From Cubamyces lactineus (lineage: Eukaryota > Basidiomycota > Agaricomycetes > Polyporales > Polyporaceae): DNA of 64,000 nt. This document shows, piece after piece, positions 22,401-35,072 of this stretch (its first letter is position 1; each line of letters opens with the position of its first letter). The stretch is from contig JACDTU010000038.1 of NCBI GenBank assembly GCA_022376465.1, positions 1 through 64,000 of the forward strand, in the 5' to 3' direction. A model generated the notes under the pieces. That model saw nothing but the letters and a program-made list of their open reading frames with translations. It was not told where the DNA came from and searched no databases. The position numbers and the translations under genes were made by a program.

Positions 22401-24396
22401 CAATTGCAACCTGATTTGCGAAAGGTTCGTTATACAGGCCATATCTCTCTTGCATACATTGATTCCGTCTATAGGCACAAGCTGCATATGATGATGTCAA
22501 AGGCAAGATCGACGCGTTGGCTTCAGTCATCAACGCTGCGGAAGACGATATCTTCGCCGACTTTTGCCGCGAAATTGGCGTCGCCAACATACGCGAGTAC
22601 GAGGAGCGTCAGTTGAAGCTAGTGCAAGCAGAAAGCGAAGCTCGGCTCCAGTTCGATACTCAGATCGCTCGTCTAACGCACAGGTACGAGCCGCCGTCTG
22701 TCTGCTTGCTCACAAACTCACTCCCTTCTAGTATCCGATTCGCCCAGGACCAGCTGAAAATGACGGAGGACCGTATCACCACCTTCAACGACATCATCAA
22801 TACAGAGGGCGCAAATCTCGAGCGGTTGGAAGGCGAGAGGACCGCTGCGCAGGAAGAGATCGCGGAGGCGGAGGAAGCGATAACGATCCTGCAGGAAGAG
22901 CTCAAGCAGCTCTCGGAGGTCCTGGAAGAGAAGACGAAGAAGGTCGAAGAGGTCAAGAAGACAACGAACAAGGCTGCGAAGGCGCTTGACCAGGCGTTGA
23001 AGGAGGTTGCCACGCATGTGAGTCATGATGACGTTATGGGGACTGTGTGACGTATTACGATGCTGAGCCGGTCTTTAGAACGATGAGATCGAAAAGCTGG
23101 GCTTGGAACGCTCTGCATTATACAGGAAATGCAAGCTGGACGAGATCAAACTCCCCCTGGTCACAGGTAGCCTGAAGAACGTGCCCATGGAAGAGGTATG
23201 CCCGCGCAGATCTTTAGATGGATTGAGACTCTAACACCTCTCACAGAACCTCCGTGACGAAGTTGCGATGGACGTTGACGAGGACGAAGAGGGCACGCAA
23301 CAAGTCAAACGTGTCCCCGACTTCGGTATCGAGGTGGACTTCGAGAGTCTAGATGATGACGAGCGCGAGGTGAGCTGCTGCATGCCTTAGAATGTTCATA
23401 AGGTCTAATAAAGCGTGATGCAGGATAACGCGGGGGAAACCTTGAAGGAACTCGATGAATCCATTGCCAAGGTCAACGCGGAGATCGAGCATATGGCGCC
23501 CAACCTGAAGGCCATGGACAGGTATTGACCTCGTAGTCTTCCCACGAAAGCCTGACGCTTATCATGGCATTGTATAAGACTCGACGACGTCGAGGCGAAG
23601 CTAGTCGAGACGGAGAAGGAAGCAGAGAAGGCGAGGACAGACTCAAAGAAGGCGCGGGAACAGTTCAACGAAATCAAGCGTCGGCGGTATGCTGCTTTCT
23701 CCAGACGCTGCCTCCGCCGAACTGAGCTGAGTTCCACAGATGCGAGCTGTTTAACAAGGCGTACAATCACATCTCGGAGCGCATTGATCAAGTGTACAAG
23801 GACCTCACGAAGGGAAAGATGGCGCCGACCGGTGGTGTTGCGTATCTTACTCTCGAAGATAGCGAAGTATGAACAAATGCGGTCGTTCTGGGACGTGTCG
23901 GATGCTAATACTGTGATCAGGAACCCTATACCGCTGGTATCAAATACCATGCGATGCCACCCATGAAACGATTCCGTGACATGGAGCAGCTATCAGGAGG
24001 AGAGAAGACTATCGCCGCACTCGCTCTGCTCTTCGCCATCCACAGGTATGTCAGATTTTACGCTGAGCTGAGATCGATGACTCAATATCCGGACTGTGCA
24101 AACAGCTACCAACCATCGCCGTTCTTTGTCTTGGACGAGGTCGACGCCGCGCTTGACAACACCAATGTCGCCAAAATAGCTAATTACATTCGCACTCACG
24201 CGTCTGAGACCTTTCAGTTTATCGTCATCAGCTTGAAGGGATCTCTGTACGAACGCAGTAACTCCCTAGTAGGCATATACCGTGATCAGGACGTGAACAG
24301 TTCCAGAACATTGACACTCGATGTGAGTCAAAATATACCCGTATTCGTTCTTGTTCACTCACTTCGACTTCACAGCTCACGCAATACGATGATTGA
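19466..24396 (+). CDS. SMC1: cohesin subunit SMC1 (about 1,240 aa, multi-exon)
   Basis: SMC1 pairs with SMC3 and the kleisin to hold sister chromatids together. The first exons are 19466-19824, 19981-20341, 20397-20630, 20690-20861, 20911-20980 and 21043-21220. The last is 24376-24396, with TGA at 24394. Visible are Walker A ([19 protein letters not shown]), the [20 protein letters not shown] segment, long coiled coils, a hinge with [15 protein letters not shown] and GLITGGKSS, a second coiled coil, the ABC signature [19 protein letters not shown] and Walker B ([13 protein letters not shown]). Intron 20631-20689 probably uses a GC donor. An acidic insert ([12 protein letters not shown]) lies in the N-terminal head. 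All key ATPase residues are present. Confidence 0.95.
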
Positions 24397-25110
24397 CCGC
24401 TTCTATGCAACTTTCCGCACATATTCCTGTTGACATCCTTTTGACGCTCTCATTTGTTGTCTCGTTGGTGCTGTGTTATGTTTATCTTTCCGCTGTATAC
24501 CAGAGAATGTATGACCAGTTTCTCTCTCGCACTCAAAGCGGCAGTGTCCAGAAATTATAGGCGCCTGTGGGCGCTAGTGTGCCTCGCAAGTGGCGATGCT
24601 CCTCAGATGCCTGCTAGTAAGTTCTCAGGCCTTGTATCTCTTGTTCTCTGGCTCACGTCACATCTTTGCCCTCGCCATTACCCCCACAGTAGCGCCACGG
24701 GACGACTATGCACCGTTGTTACAGCCATCCTGATGGAGTGCCTCGCAGACGCTCACGGCATTGTTCCATTCTCAGCAAATATCCACATCCGGAGTGCTAC
24801 TGGAGTGCCCGAATTACTCTCACCGACCACAACAGAAGTCGTATGCGCGATGCATGCGATATGTCACTCTACTCGCTGTCAGCTCCTTGGCTACCTTATT
24901 GTCGCGTCCCTGTAACGGGCGACTATGTCGTATACATAACCTGCAGGGTCTGAGGTGCGATTACAACCGCACATTGATCCTTTCCTTCCCTGCTCGCAAG
25001 AGCTACACACACATTCTCTTGAGTAACCTCCAGTCGCTGAGCGGTGAGTGGTTCCTTCTGCGTCCAGGGTGCATATTATTGATGTCGTAGTCCGTCGTCT
25101 GGGACAGTTC
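24397..25110. other. intergenic or unresolved upstream exons
   Basis: This is 714 bp after SMC1. Overlapping plus-strand ORFs run through 24450-25080 in two frames. They could be 5' exons or 5' UTR of the next gene, but no reading is supported by a motif. Confidence 0.35.
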
Positions 25111-28100
25111 ATGGAGCATACATTGTCGGTACTTCGCGGGGCGAAGGACATCGCAGGAGCGCTGCCTATCCCTTACGTGGATACCGCAGTTGGCGCTGCT
25201 CTTAACATCGTCGAGCTAGCCAAGGTCCGTCTAGCTAACATTTGGCCCGGTGGTCACTGGGGCTTACTGACAGATGTCACTCAACGCGGCACCTTCTTGT
25301 GCATCCAGGAAGTGAAGGACGCCAAGGAGGAATGCAAGGATCTCGCAGAGCGCGCTGCAAAGTACACTCGTGAGATATACGATCAGTTGAAGAAATACGA
25401 GAAGGCGCTCGATGGGCAGAGCGACACGGAGCCCTTGGAGGAGTTGCTGAGGTTTGTGTACTCTCACTATCGCAGGAGTGACATGTTTGCTGATGGCTTC
25501 CACCAGAACCCTGCAGCAAATCGAGGACAGGATGGCCAGATATGCTGGGAAGAGCGAGAAGGGCGCGAAGAGGATGTTCAAGACGATCAGAACTATATGG
25601 ATACGGCATCGGATCATCAAGGAGATATCTAAACTCACGAAGCAGCTTGATGATGCTGTCAATCTATTCAAGGTATGTCCCAGGTATGCTAAGCTTCCAA
25701 ACGCTTCGATCGGACTGAGCGCCGCGACTCCGTATTCCCAGACGCACACGTTGCTCAAGTTAGAGCAAAAGGCCGAGAACTCCGAGCGTGCCAACGCAGC
25801 CATCATTGCTATCGGCCAGGCAAACCAGGAGATGCTGTTATCCCTTGTAGAGGCCGATAAGGTACGTGCCACCACCTGAGGCTTCGACTTGTTGGCTCTA
25901 CTTGCTCTGGCGTGGCTGACGGCATTTGTTAGTATCAACTCCGTACCCAGCAGATAGAACTACAAGAGGAGCTTGATAGGAGCGAACTCGTAGAAGGTGC
26001 ACCTACGGTAGTGGCGGAAGCGTCCTCGTCTGTGATGCAGGCTGTCAGATGGTACCGTGGAACGCTACGCAAAGATGGCTGTCCCCGAGCCGTCCTCGTG
26101 AAACGGTATGAGAGGAAAGAACAGGACTTTTCAGCAGAAGTCGCACATGCGAAGAAGACTTGGTGAGCTTCCCCTTGAAATTCTAGGAAAATCTAGGGAC
26201 ATGGCTTAAGTGTGGTCATGTACCGGCAGGCATCCCAACATCCTACAGTTTTTGGGATACTGTCCGGATACGGAGGCGCCTTTTCTCGTGTATAATCTGG
26301 CTTGTGAGGGACATGAGTAATCCGTGTAGTGTCGATCCGGAATAACCCGAGTTGCTGTTGGCAGGCCACGTCGGTTCCTTCGAAGCGATGAGTCGTGCAA
26401 TCCGTGGCGTTGAGAAGTTCATGTGGGTCATCAACGCTGTGAGTGGAAGGCGAGAATATGAATACGTTGATACTTGTTCTGACGCTGTTGCAGACCAAAC
26501 GGGTTCTGGTATGTCTCCGTTGTCTTACAAGGCTTGCAGAACATCTCACGGCTGGGCTGCCCTCAGGCTGGTTTGCATCACCTTGCCACGACGTCTGCCG
26601 GCATTGAATGGACACCAGACAACGAGGTGAATGGTCCTTGCACGGGGGTGTATAGTCGCATGGCTAAGGTGCGGGACGCGCAACATCCACAGGTCGATCC
26701 CATCACAGGAGGTAGCGACCTCATCGTCACTCCGGACTCGCGGATTCTCCTAGACGTCAGCCATTGTGATATCAAGAGGCTCCCGAACCTTGTCATATTG
26801 TATGAATGGGTAAGGATCACTGCAACATCACGCACGCAGGTCCACGACTCACCTTCAGATAGACGATCAGGATGGATGAAATTGCACGGGGGCTCGTGAA
26901 ACGTCAGTGTCTCCGTGTGCGAACTCATATGATATTGCGAGTTCATACTGATACACTTGCAGAGATCAAGGAAGACCCATTGGGCCACGTTCCACCTTGG
27001 AAGAGGCGATCCGCATTGTGCAAGCTCTGGCAACAGTTCGCGTCGTTTGTCGATTTCGAACGGGTCGCGTCCGTGGTATGGACCACCCGCCGAATCGCGT
27101 GTCCTGGGGAGTGTTTCCTATCGTCAACGAAGGAGATTCTGGAAGGCATGTGCTATGAGGAACAGCTGCAGTATCGCACGCTGTCGGCCATGTTCACACC
27201 TGCGTGGTTGCTACCCTTCTCGGCCGAGCAGGGAGACGAACAAAGGAACGCACAAGGGAGGGGAAAGTCGAGACGAGGCCGACAGAAGAAGGGGCGTCCA
27301 ACGAAGCACCAAGTAGAGACGATCGAGCTCGTATACGATATACCGTGTGATGACCTGCTGTGCAATACGCCTCTGGATTACGTGGCGAAGGAGACTTGGA
27401 GAAGGTAAGTGGCGTGTATCTAGCCGTGAGATCTATCTGAACGAATGGTCATACAGACACACCGTGTGCGGGCTCAACTACGGTTTGTGCCTGCAGACTG
27501 CGACGACAGTAAGGGCGATTGGAGACTGTTCGGGCTGGTTCATCAACCAAGGAGTACGACTACGTGACCTGCCGCTGGACCCGGCAGATATGGCGATCGG
27601 TAAGCACCCTCGTTGGCACTCTCGAAATGTTTGTGTCTGAATTGAAGTCTGGCTCAGCGACCGGGTTGAGGTTCACCACGGAGACGTACCTTGTCCACAT
27701 GTTCGACCAGAGCGGCCGGAAGAAACCCCCATCGACACTCTACTTTTACGAACGGGTACATGACTATCCGCGCGCGACCCTGGACATTGATGCGCGGTTG
27801 GAATGGCCGTGGAGCTATTGGTCGACCGATCCTCAGGATAGACTGGAGATCGAGCGTCTCCAGGACGCACACCGGTCCCGAGCGCATTCAATTGCGTTTG
27901 TAGGGCTGACGGAGGAAGGAACGTTCAGGTGGATGCAAATCGTGGAGGACTGTATGATGCACATTGACGTTCGGTGCGCTGCAATGCCAGACGTGTCATG
28001 GTGACGCTCAACTAATGCATTCGACAGGGTGGAGGTGGAGTATAGCAGATATACACCAGACGAATGCCTGGTTCTGGAAGAGATTCAGGAGGCCGCGATC

Positions 28101-28528
28101 ACTGAGGATGAGCACATGCAGTCACGAGACCGCTGGAGCATGGAGGACGAATCCGATGTTGCATCAGACCTGAGCGATGTGTGGGAAGAGGAGGAAATCC
28201 AAACTGGGTCTGGTGCACAGAACCACGAAGGCTGGGCGGACGACGACGACGAAGTCCTACTTGATGAGGAGAGTGTGGCGGATGGGTTGTTCTGGTTACG
28301 AGTAGGCAAAGCGCCTGGACGACCGTATACTCTGGAGGAGTGGGAGGAACGTCTGGAGAGTGAGTCATCGGACTGCCTCAATACGTCACCAATGCACATG
28401 AACTAATCAACTAATATCTTCGCTCTACAGAGAAGCAGTTGAAGGAACGCTCCTCTCGAGCACACCAGAAGATGCGCCAGAGGGCGTTCCCGAGTCATGG
28501 GAGGCGGGTACCGGTGGTTGTGAACTGA
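25111..28528 (+). CDS. MLKL_NTD-like four-helix domain plus degenerate kinase-like region
   Basis: The start is placed at ATG 25111; upstream exons are possible. The first about 200 residues are helical (LRGAKDIAGALPIPYVDTAV, VKDAKEECKDLAERAAKYTR, RTLQQIEDRMARYAGKSEKG) and match the pattern of the MLKL_NTD/HeLo-like helical bundle found ahead of kinase domains in many Agaricomycetes. A kinase-like lobe follows (WYRGTLRKDGC, VLVKRYERKE, HPNILQFLGYC). Its later part has VTPDSRILLDVSHCDI where the DFG loop would lie and no HRD motif, suggesting a pseudokinase. The C-terminus is acidic (about 28180-28270) and ends RVPVVVN. Exons between 26280 and 27650 are only partly resolved. Family and role (membrane-acting cell-death executor or signalling adaptor) are inferred. 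Confidence 0.6.
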
Positions 28529-29157
28529 TCCATGTCAGTGTGCGAATCGAGTACGGTTGCGAGATTGACCTCGTGCGTGTCGTTGGATGACACAGCTCTG
28601 CCAATCATATTGGAACGGAAGAATACGGTGAGAGGCCCTTGGCTGCCCGAGTACGGCGTATAGGTGATCGTTGAGCGCAAGAGTCATATTGCCATGGTCC
28701 GGACGGCGACAAGGAGCGGATGAGTGTGGCGGTGTTCTCGCCCGAGCGCTGGCTCGTTTTGGCGGGCGCTAGCCAATAAGACGCCGGGGATTTCGGTAGT
28801 GAGAGGGCCAAGGTGCACCCGCTCAGCCACACACGCTCTTGCTAAGTCGCTCATTTTCCCCGTCTCGTCCCGTCCTCAACGTTTGCAACAGTCGCGACCA
28901 CGGCTCGGCCGCGAGCGGCCTATTCTGGGCACCTAATTCTCTCATGCGGCTACCTCACGCTGCTGCCTACTGGTCTATTCAGTTCTGCCGTCAGCTGCCG
29001 CTCGCGAGTCTGGTCCGACTGCCATGGCCTCTCTTACGTGCCGTGCTTCGTCTTCGCGGGTTGGGCAAACCGTGGATTTACACCAGCTATATATACTGCA
29101 CAAGGGTCGCGATAGCATACCAGCTCACCACTCACGCATCCTCCGCGCTCCGACACC
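28529..29157 (+). promoter_or_regulatory. upstream region of the flavohemoglobin gene
   Basis: This is 629 bp without a supported gene. Pyrimidine-rich stretches and the TATA box at 29088 lie in its right half. Confidence 0.4.
29088..29095 (+). promoter_or_regulatory. TATA box of the flavohemoglobin gene
   Basis: TATATATA lies 63 bp upstream of the flavohemoglobin ATG, at usual fungal TATA spacing to a short 5' UTR. Confidence 0.6.
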
Positions 29158-30564
29158 ATGTCGAAAATCATCGAGTCTAGCGACAACCTTCCCCATCCGC
29201 CCCCGCTCACCCCGGAGCAGCGGAAACTGATCACAGCCACCGTCCCCATTCTGGCCGAGCATGGTGTGACTATCACCACCCTCTTTTACAAGCAGATGCT
29301 CGATGCCAATCCTGACCTCCGCAATGTATTCAGCCACAGCAAGCAGCAGGTTCGTCGTGCGCATACCCTCGACTTTGCATGAATTTGACCTTTGACGCCT
29401 CTAGAGAGGACACCAGGCTGAGGCGCTCGCTCGCGCCGTCTATGCCTATGCGGCGAACATCGAGGGCCTCACGCCCATCCTCCCCGTCGTAGAGCGTATA
29501 GCTCACAAGCACACTTCCGTCCACATTATTCCCTCCCAGTACGCCATCGTCGGCAAGCACCTCCTCGAGGCCATCACCCAGATCGTCGGAGCGGACGTGT
29601 TCAAGGGCGACCTGTACGATGCGTGGGCTACCGCGTATTGGAACCTTGCGCATATTTTCATCGATCGTGAGCGTGAGCTGTACGAGGCCGCGCAGTGGGT
29701 CGGCTGGCGCGAGTTTGTCGTCGCGAAGAAGGTCAAGGAGAGCGAGGAGATCACGAGCTTCTACCTGAAGCCCAAGGACGGAAAGCCGCTTGCGCCTTAT
29801 AGGCCGGGCCAGTACATCTCTATCCAAACACTCGTCCCTGAACTTGGGATCTACCAATCCCGACAGTGCGTCTCATGCTACGTCGTGAACATCATCGGTG
29901 GCTGACGCACCTGCGCAGGTACTCGCTGTCCGACGCTCCCAACCCCGATTACTTCCGCATTTCGGTCAAGCGCGAGCCTGGCATCCGCACCGTCACCTTC
30001 TCCGGCGCGCTCGACACGACACAAGCCGCGCACCCTGGCTGGATCTCGAACCTCTTGCATGCCACCGTGGAGGAAGGCGGGGCGATCGAAGTCGCGTTCC
30101 CGTTCGGCGAGTTCTTCCTCGACGACTCATCCGCGCCCGTCGTGCTTCTCTCGGCGGGCGTAGGCCTTACCCCCCTGCTCGCAATGCTCAACACACTCGT
30201 CAAAGCAGGCGGTCCCGCGCGCGAGGTGAGCTGGGTGCAGGCGGTGCGCAACGAGCGCGTCCATGCGTTCAAAGATCACGTCGCGAAGATCAGGGCGGCG
30301 CACCCGGATCGTGTCAGAAGCACAATCTTTTACTCTCATCCTCGCGAGGGCGCGCAGCTCGGACGGGACTACGACGTCGAGGGCCGGTTGGAGCTGGATA
30401 AGGTGCCGAGGGAGGTGCTGAGGCTGGACGCGAAGGACGCGCAATACTATGTGTGTGGGCCAGAGGCGTTCATGGCGGACATGATTGCGGGGCTGAAAGC
30501 GCGCGGAGTAGACGGGGGCAGGATACACGCGGAGGTGTTTGGCGCAGGGGCTACACCGGCATGA
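29158..30564 (+). CDS. YHB1: flavohemoglobin / nitric oxide dioxygenase (432 aa)
   Basis: Exons 29158-29349, 29405-29865 and 29919-30564. The protein converts NO plus O2 to nitrate using NAD(P)H, FAD and haem. The order is globin domain (residues 1-150; TTLFYKQMLDANPDLRNVFS, then IVGKHLLEAITQIVG), FAD-binding domain (EEITSFYLKP, YRPGQYISI, RQYSLSDAPNPDYFRISVKR) and NAD-binding domain (LLSAGVGLTPLLAML, YVCGPEAFM, IHAEVFG). The length fits the family. The strong TATA box suggests inducible expression, as expected for a nitrosative-stress gene, but no specific regulator site was identified. Confidence 0.95.
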
Positions 30565-31153
30565 GGACGCACGGGTAGAGGTCAAGTAGATTGCAGTATT
30601 CTCAGACATTGTTGTATACTAGCGCATATCCCCACTTATTCTATATTCCGGCACAGACCCTCCATAAATCGACATACGCATCATACGTGTTTTGCGCGCG
30701 TTCATCTTTGCGCAGTCGTGGTCTGTCTGTTGCGATGGGCTCGGATGGCGCTTCACAACGTTGCTTGTTGATCTGTCCTCTCAGTACTTGGAATGCAAGA
30801 ATGCATTGTGTCCACCCCCTTCTCGTGAACGCTGTGCTCGAGGTGCAAAGAGATGCTCAGGAGGAGAGGCTACTGAACGGCGGTGAAGGCCGGGCCGGGA
30901 AAGCGGGAAACGAGTGACCGGGAGCCGGCGGAGAGAAAGGCAGGCTGATGGTGAACTTGGTCGTGCTAGTCTCATTATCGACCCATTAGCATGAATTCAC
31001 GTTCTCCCATGTCTCTCCTCCTCCTCCGGCTCCCCCGTCTCCCGAGTTCTCCTGAGCCCGTCTAGACGCATATCCGTCTCCGTCCGTCTGCTACCCCACT
31101 TCCCCGCTTCCCCGCATTCCAGCACACCGAAGCCAGCACCGAGCATATCCACA
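30565..31153. other. intergenic, no gene seen
   Basis: This is 589 bp between flavohemoglobin and the thioesterase. The 120 bp before the thioesterase ATG are C/T-rich on the plus strand, typical of basidiomycete promoters and 5' UTRs. Confidence 0.4.
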
Positions 31154-31986
31154 ATGGTCCAGGGAATCAAGTCGCACCAATCCACTCGCCCACGGTTCCT
31201 CGGCCAAGACCTCTCGGACTCCCAGCGCGAGGGGATCCTCAAATTCGCGGACTTCATCGTGCGTGGGAAGGGGCCGTTCGCCCAGACGGTTGGCTCGCGC
31301 CTCGAGATGACCGAGGTCGCCGTGTTCGAGCGGGAGGAAGACGGGAAGACGCAGATGCGGATGGTCTTCGAGATAGATGTCACCAGAGGTGCGTGCCTCA
31401 GCCCGCCTGGAGCTTTTCGGACTTATGGGGACTAATGATGAACTATGTGGACCACGCAGAGATGCTCAATTCCGGAGACAAGATGCATGGCGGGTGTACC
31501 ATGTTCCTTATAGACGTGTACGTTTCACTACACCCCCGCGTGCTTGTCTTACGTCGCGGGACTTCTGACTGCCTCGGATGTGCATCTGCGCCCGTTCTCT
31601 TCCCGCAGTTGTTCGTCTGTAGCGCTCGTCGCCCTTGGGATTGCGACCCACAAGTACGCCAACTTCGTTTCCCAGGCCATCTCTACTGTCTTCCACGCTC
31701 CGGCAACCGAGTACGTTCCTCTGTTTTCACGTTCTGCATGTTCCCAGTGCCCGCCCTGATCCCATATTTCCGTTCTGCGCAGAGGGACCAGGCTTCGCAT
31801 CGTCAACAACACTGTGTCGTTCGGGGCGCGCACGGTCTTGGCGCGTGTAGAGGTAGCTGTCCCAGATGTTCAGTGGCCTATGCGGAGACTGATATACACC
31901 TGGCGCAGATATGGGATGCTACGAATCGGAGGTTGGTCGCTACAGGTGTACACAACCAGATGCCTCCGTCGGCGCCCAAACTATAA
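31154..31986 (+). CDS. HotDog-fold thioesterase, PaaI/ACOT13-like (180 aa)
   Basis: Exons 31154-31388, 31460-31517, 31609-31710, 31783-31852 and 31909-31986. After a short N-terminal helix the protein has the HotDog order EIDVTREMLNSGDKMHGGCT, then FLIDVCSSVALVALG (the long central helix), then GTRLRIVNNTVSFGARTVLA and VEIWDATNRRLVATGVHNQ. This pattern and the length of 180 match small acyl-CoA thioesterases that hydrolyse acyl-CoA to free acid and CoA. The usual HGG motif is present in KMHGGC. No targeting peptide is clear. The substrate cannot be read from the sequence. Confidence 0.85.
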
Positions 31987-32911
31987 TACAATGTCAAGAG
32001 CAGACATCTCATGGGTCGGGCCGTGCGCTATCATCCTGCCTGATAGATCTATCATGGCATGTCTGTCAGCTGTAGGTTTATCAAAGCTCGATCCTGGTAT
32101 GCGTGAATGGTTACGGAGGTAACTGGGAGACGACCGCATATTCATAAAGTTTCGCCTCACCGCGGATGTCAGCCTACTGTCCCCCTCGCCCTACCTGACC
32201 ACCGTCGACACTGAATCTGCTGCATAGGTCAAATTTGGACTATTCATGTCGCGTTCGCCCACAATAACACCGATATGGCAGCATCATGTCACGACGGTAA
32301 CGCGTGTCTAAACGCGTCCGTCAGAGGCTTCTGGCAACTTGGACCGCAGCGGGATGGTCTAGTGCGAAGCGCTGCCGATGTATAGACAACAGTTCAACCA
32401 CCAGTGCGTGCCTGTCCGGGACGAAGATGGAATGGCCAGGCGGTGGCGACAGAACGAATCACGTCTGTACGCAGGCGTTGGGCGTTGCGTCGTCCTGTCG
32501 AAGGTCAGACCCTGTGTCAACACAGAGCACCCAGGAGCTCTGGTCGGTCTTCGTGGACTGCCGCTGTTGCACTAAGAAGGAAAGTTCAACAGATATCCTG
32601 CTATGCTGTGTATTCTGGCTAGTCGTTCGTGTCTTTAGATGGGTTCACTGACAACGAGTCAGCGCAGTTGAGGGGATCATCAACAATCCTCCCGGTACAT
32701 AAGTGCTTCAAGAGCAAGCAATGTGCACCGTACAACACTGGTCATCTTGTAGAACTTGTTCCTATGGAGTTCCCGACATCTTTGTACGACACCCTGTGAG
32801 TGATTTAGCCTTGCGTTGGGTCGCGATTGGCTCACGCCGCTTGACCGCGGATAGTGTGAGCGAAGGCTTTGCGCAAGTGGCCATGACGGGTGCGTCCCAG
32901 TTCCAGATACG
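31987..32911. other. no gene identified
   Basis: This is 925 bp with overlapping short plus-strand ORFs (about 32300-32650) that lack motif or splice support. The DUF6533 gene may have an additional 5' exon here. Confidence 0.35.
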
Positions 32912-34386
32912 ATGCTACGGATGCGATTTGACTACTCACATGACTTGGCAGCGCTGATGGTGTACGAGCTGCTCATCACTCTCGATGGCGAGGTGAACCT
33001 GTTCTGGAGCGCCGCCTTCACCAAGACTACTGCGCTCTTCCTCCTCAATCGGTACACGTCTCTAATCAAGTATCCCGTCGAGATTGCAGCGATGTGGCCT
33101 ACTTCGCAGCTCGTGAGTGCTCGTTTGGCGCCTCCCAGTGTTGCAACGCGCTCACTCGGAGAATAGGGGTGCGTATTCCGGCCGACAATTCAGACTTAGG
33201 TGCTGACACCGTCGTCCCGGATTGATGGACGTGGACTACTTTAGGTGCCAGATCCTGATACGTGTAGGAGAAGGTGCCGAGATCATACCCTACTTCGTAT
33301 GGAATAGTGAGTCCAAGTCCAAGTCGTTCGCAAGGGGCCCAAGTACTGACCCCCGCTACTACTAGTATTCACAGTCATGCGCGTGCACGCCCTTACACAG
33401 GGTCACTGGGGAGCAACTGTTGTCGTCTTCGTGCTGTCGAGCGTACCCATAGGCGCAAACATTGTCAGTGCCACGTTCCTGATGACATCGCTAGTCGACA
33501 TATCCGCGAGGCTGACCTGCCATACTGCAGTATTTGTTCACTGCAACCGCCCCTGGACTTATAGATGAAGTCATAGGTTGCACCTTTGTCACCGTGATGC
33601 CTGAAACCGTATATACAGCGTAAGTTCTTGCACGTCCGTCATGCTTCGCTTCAGCTGAGCAACGACTTGACATCACTGTCTAGACGTGAGTGTTCCATAG
33701 CTTGTCAATACACGACGCCTCTCATCGCCTCCTCCAGTACTCATATCTTCGCGTGCATCTGCAATATTGAGCGACGTGATTGTGCTCGGGATAACATGGT
33801 ATCACACTATCGGCTGCTGGAGACAAGCCCGTTCCGCGCGGATGAAGGTCTCGCTCTCGATGCTACTCTTGCGGGACAGTAAGCGTTATTTTGTGGACGA
33901 TGGTGTTATCGAAGCTGACGATTCCCTGTCAAGGCTCGATCTACTTCCTGTGAGCATGGCTGTATCAACGAGGTGGTCGTTAGAGCATGCTGCTGATTGG
34001 CTTGCAGAATGCTGCTCAGCATCAACATCGTCCACATGGTCTCTGCATTCACCTCGGTGTTCCTGTTCTTTCCTGCCTTAGTGGGCGAGCCGTCAGTGTT
34101 CATGACTCACGGCTGTTCACAGTTGACTGATAATTCTTCCTGCTGCAGGTTGAATGCGATTGTGGTCTCCAGAATGATGCTCAACCTACGTGAAGTCAAT
34201 CAGCCGCGTCCGCAGACGTCCAACCAGGACCTCCTCTCTTTCCCTTCTTTCGTCTACAGACAGCAGACCCAAATCACTTCGGCGGCTCATCGGCGAATGT
34301 CGCATGATACGCTGGACGAGATTGTATCGAGGTACGGAGCCAGTACGCTCGACTGGGACGAGGACTCGAGCCCTGGGATGCACTGA
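32912..34386 (+). CDS. DUF6533 multi-spanning membrane protein
   Basis: The first visible exon (32912-33112) carries the DUF6533 signature MVYELLITLDGEVNLFW followed by LFLLNRYTSLIKYPV. Later exons give further membrane segments: 33162-33199, 33245-33306, 33366-33463 (VMRVHALTQGHWGATVVVFV), 33531-33619, one with SDVIVLGITWYHTIGCW, then LLSINIVHMVSAFTSVFLFF, and a last exon with LNAIVVSRMMLNLREV. These proteins have about seven membrane helices, are expanded in Agaricomycetes and have no established function. The exon junction near 33620-33735 could not be resolved cleanly, and the true start may lie upstream. The C-terminus is soluble, about 70 residues. Confidence 0.7.
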
Positions 34387-35072
34387 GTCGGCCAGAACCG
34401 ACGGGTGCTGTCTCGTGGCAGGTTGGGGGAGATTTCGTACATCATCACCTGGCATCGGCAGCGCTGGTTGGTTACAATCGTTATTTGTTTCGTTGAATAT
34501 CCAAGGCGGCCATTATGCGCATTCACGTACGCCGGCGAAGGCAGCAAGGGTTTCTCGAGTTGGCATAGGCGGAGCTTCCGGGCCGATCACCCGGTGTGGC
34601 TTGGCTGCCAAATAAGGCAAAGCGTCGGGCGTCGGTCGACTGCTGACCAGTATCTTGTTCGTCGACTTGCACAATATCGCCGTTGCTTTCTCCGACGTCC
34701 GCATCGCAGCCGAACGCAGAAAAAACAGGTGCCTTTGGCTGATCGTCATGGGTCGTGCGCGCAGTCAACCCTGCAGGTCTCATGGGCATCAGGCTGGCAA
34801 GCCGTTAGGCAAGCTACAGTGCTCGTCCGAGTCGGAACGGAAGCGGATTGTGTAGCTTGGCACGAATTTGGTATGTCGTGTTGTTTGTATAACGTTCCGA
34901 TCCGATTCCGACAGTTGTGTACCGTCTCTCATCCCTCTCTCCAGCTACCCTCCAGTATGGGGCCCCGTCATATATATACGGGAAACATGAATGAACGCGA
35001 CGTCCTGCTCGCTCTCGCCGTCGAGGCTTTCTGGCTCGCTTTGTTCCACTCTTGCGCTTGTCGTGGCCAAAG
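34387..35072 (+). promoter_or_regulatory. intergenic and MFS promoter region
   Basis: This is 686 bp without a supported gene. It contains the TATA box at 34971. Overlapping ORFs around 34405-34860 are not supported. Confidence 0.4.
34971..34978 (+). promoter_or_regulatory. TATA box of the MFS transporter gene
   Basis: TATATATA lies 95 bp upstream of the chosen ATG at 35073, supporting that start. Confidence 0.55.
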
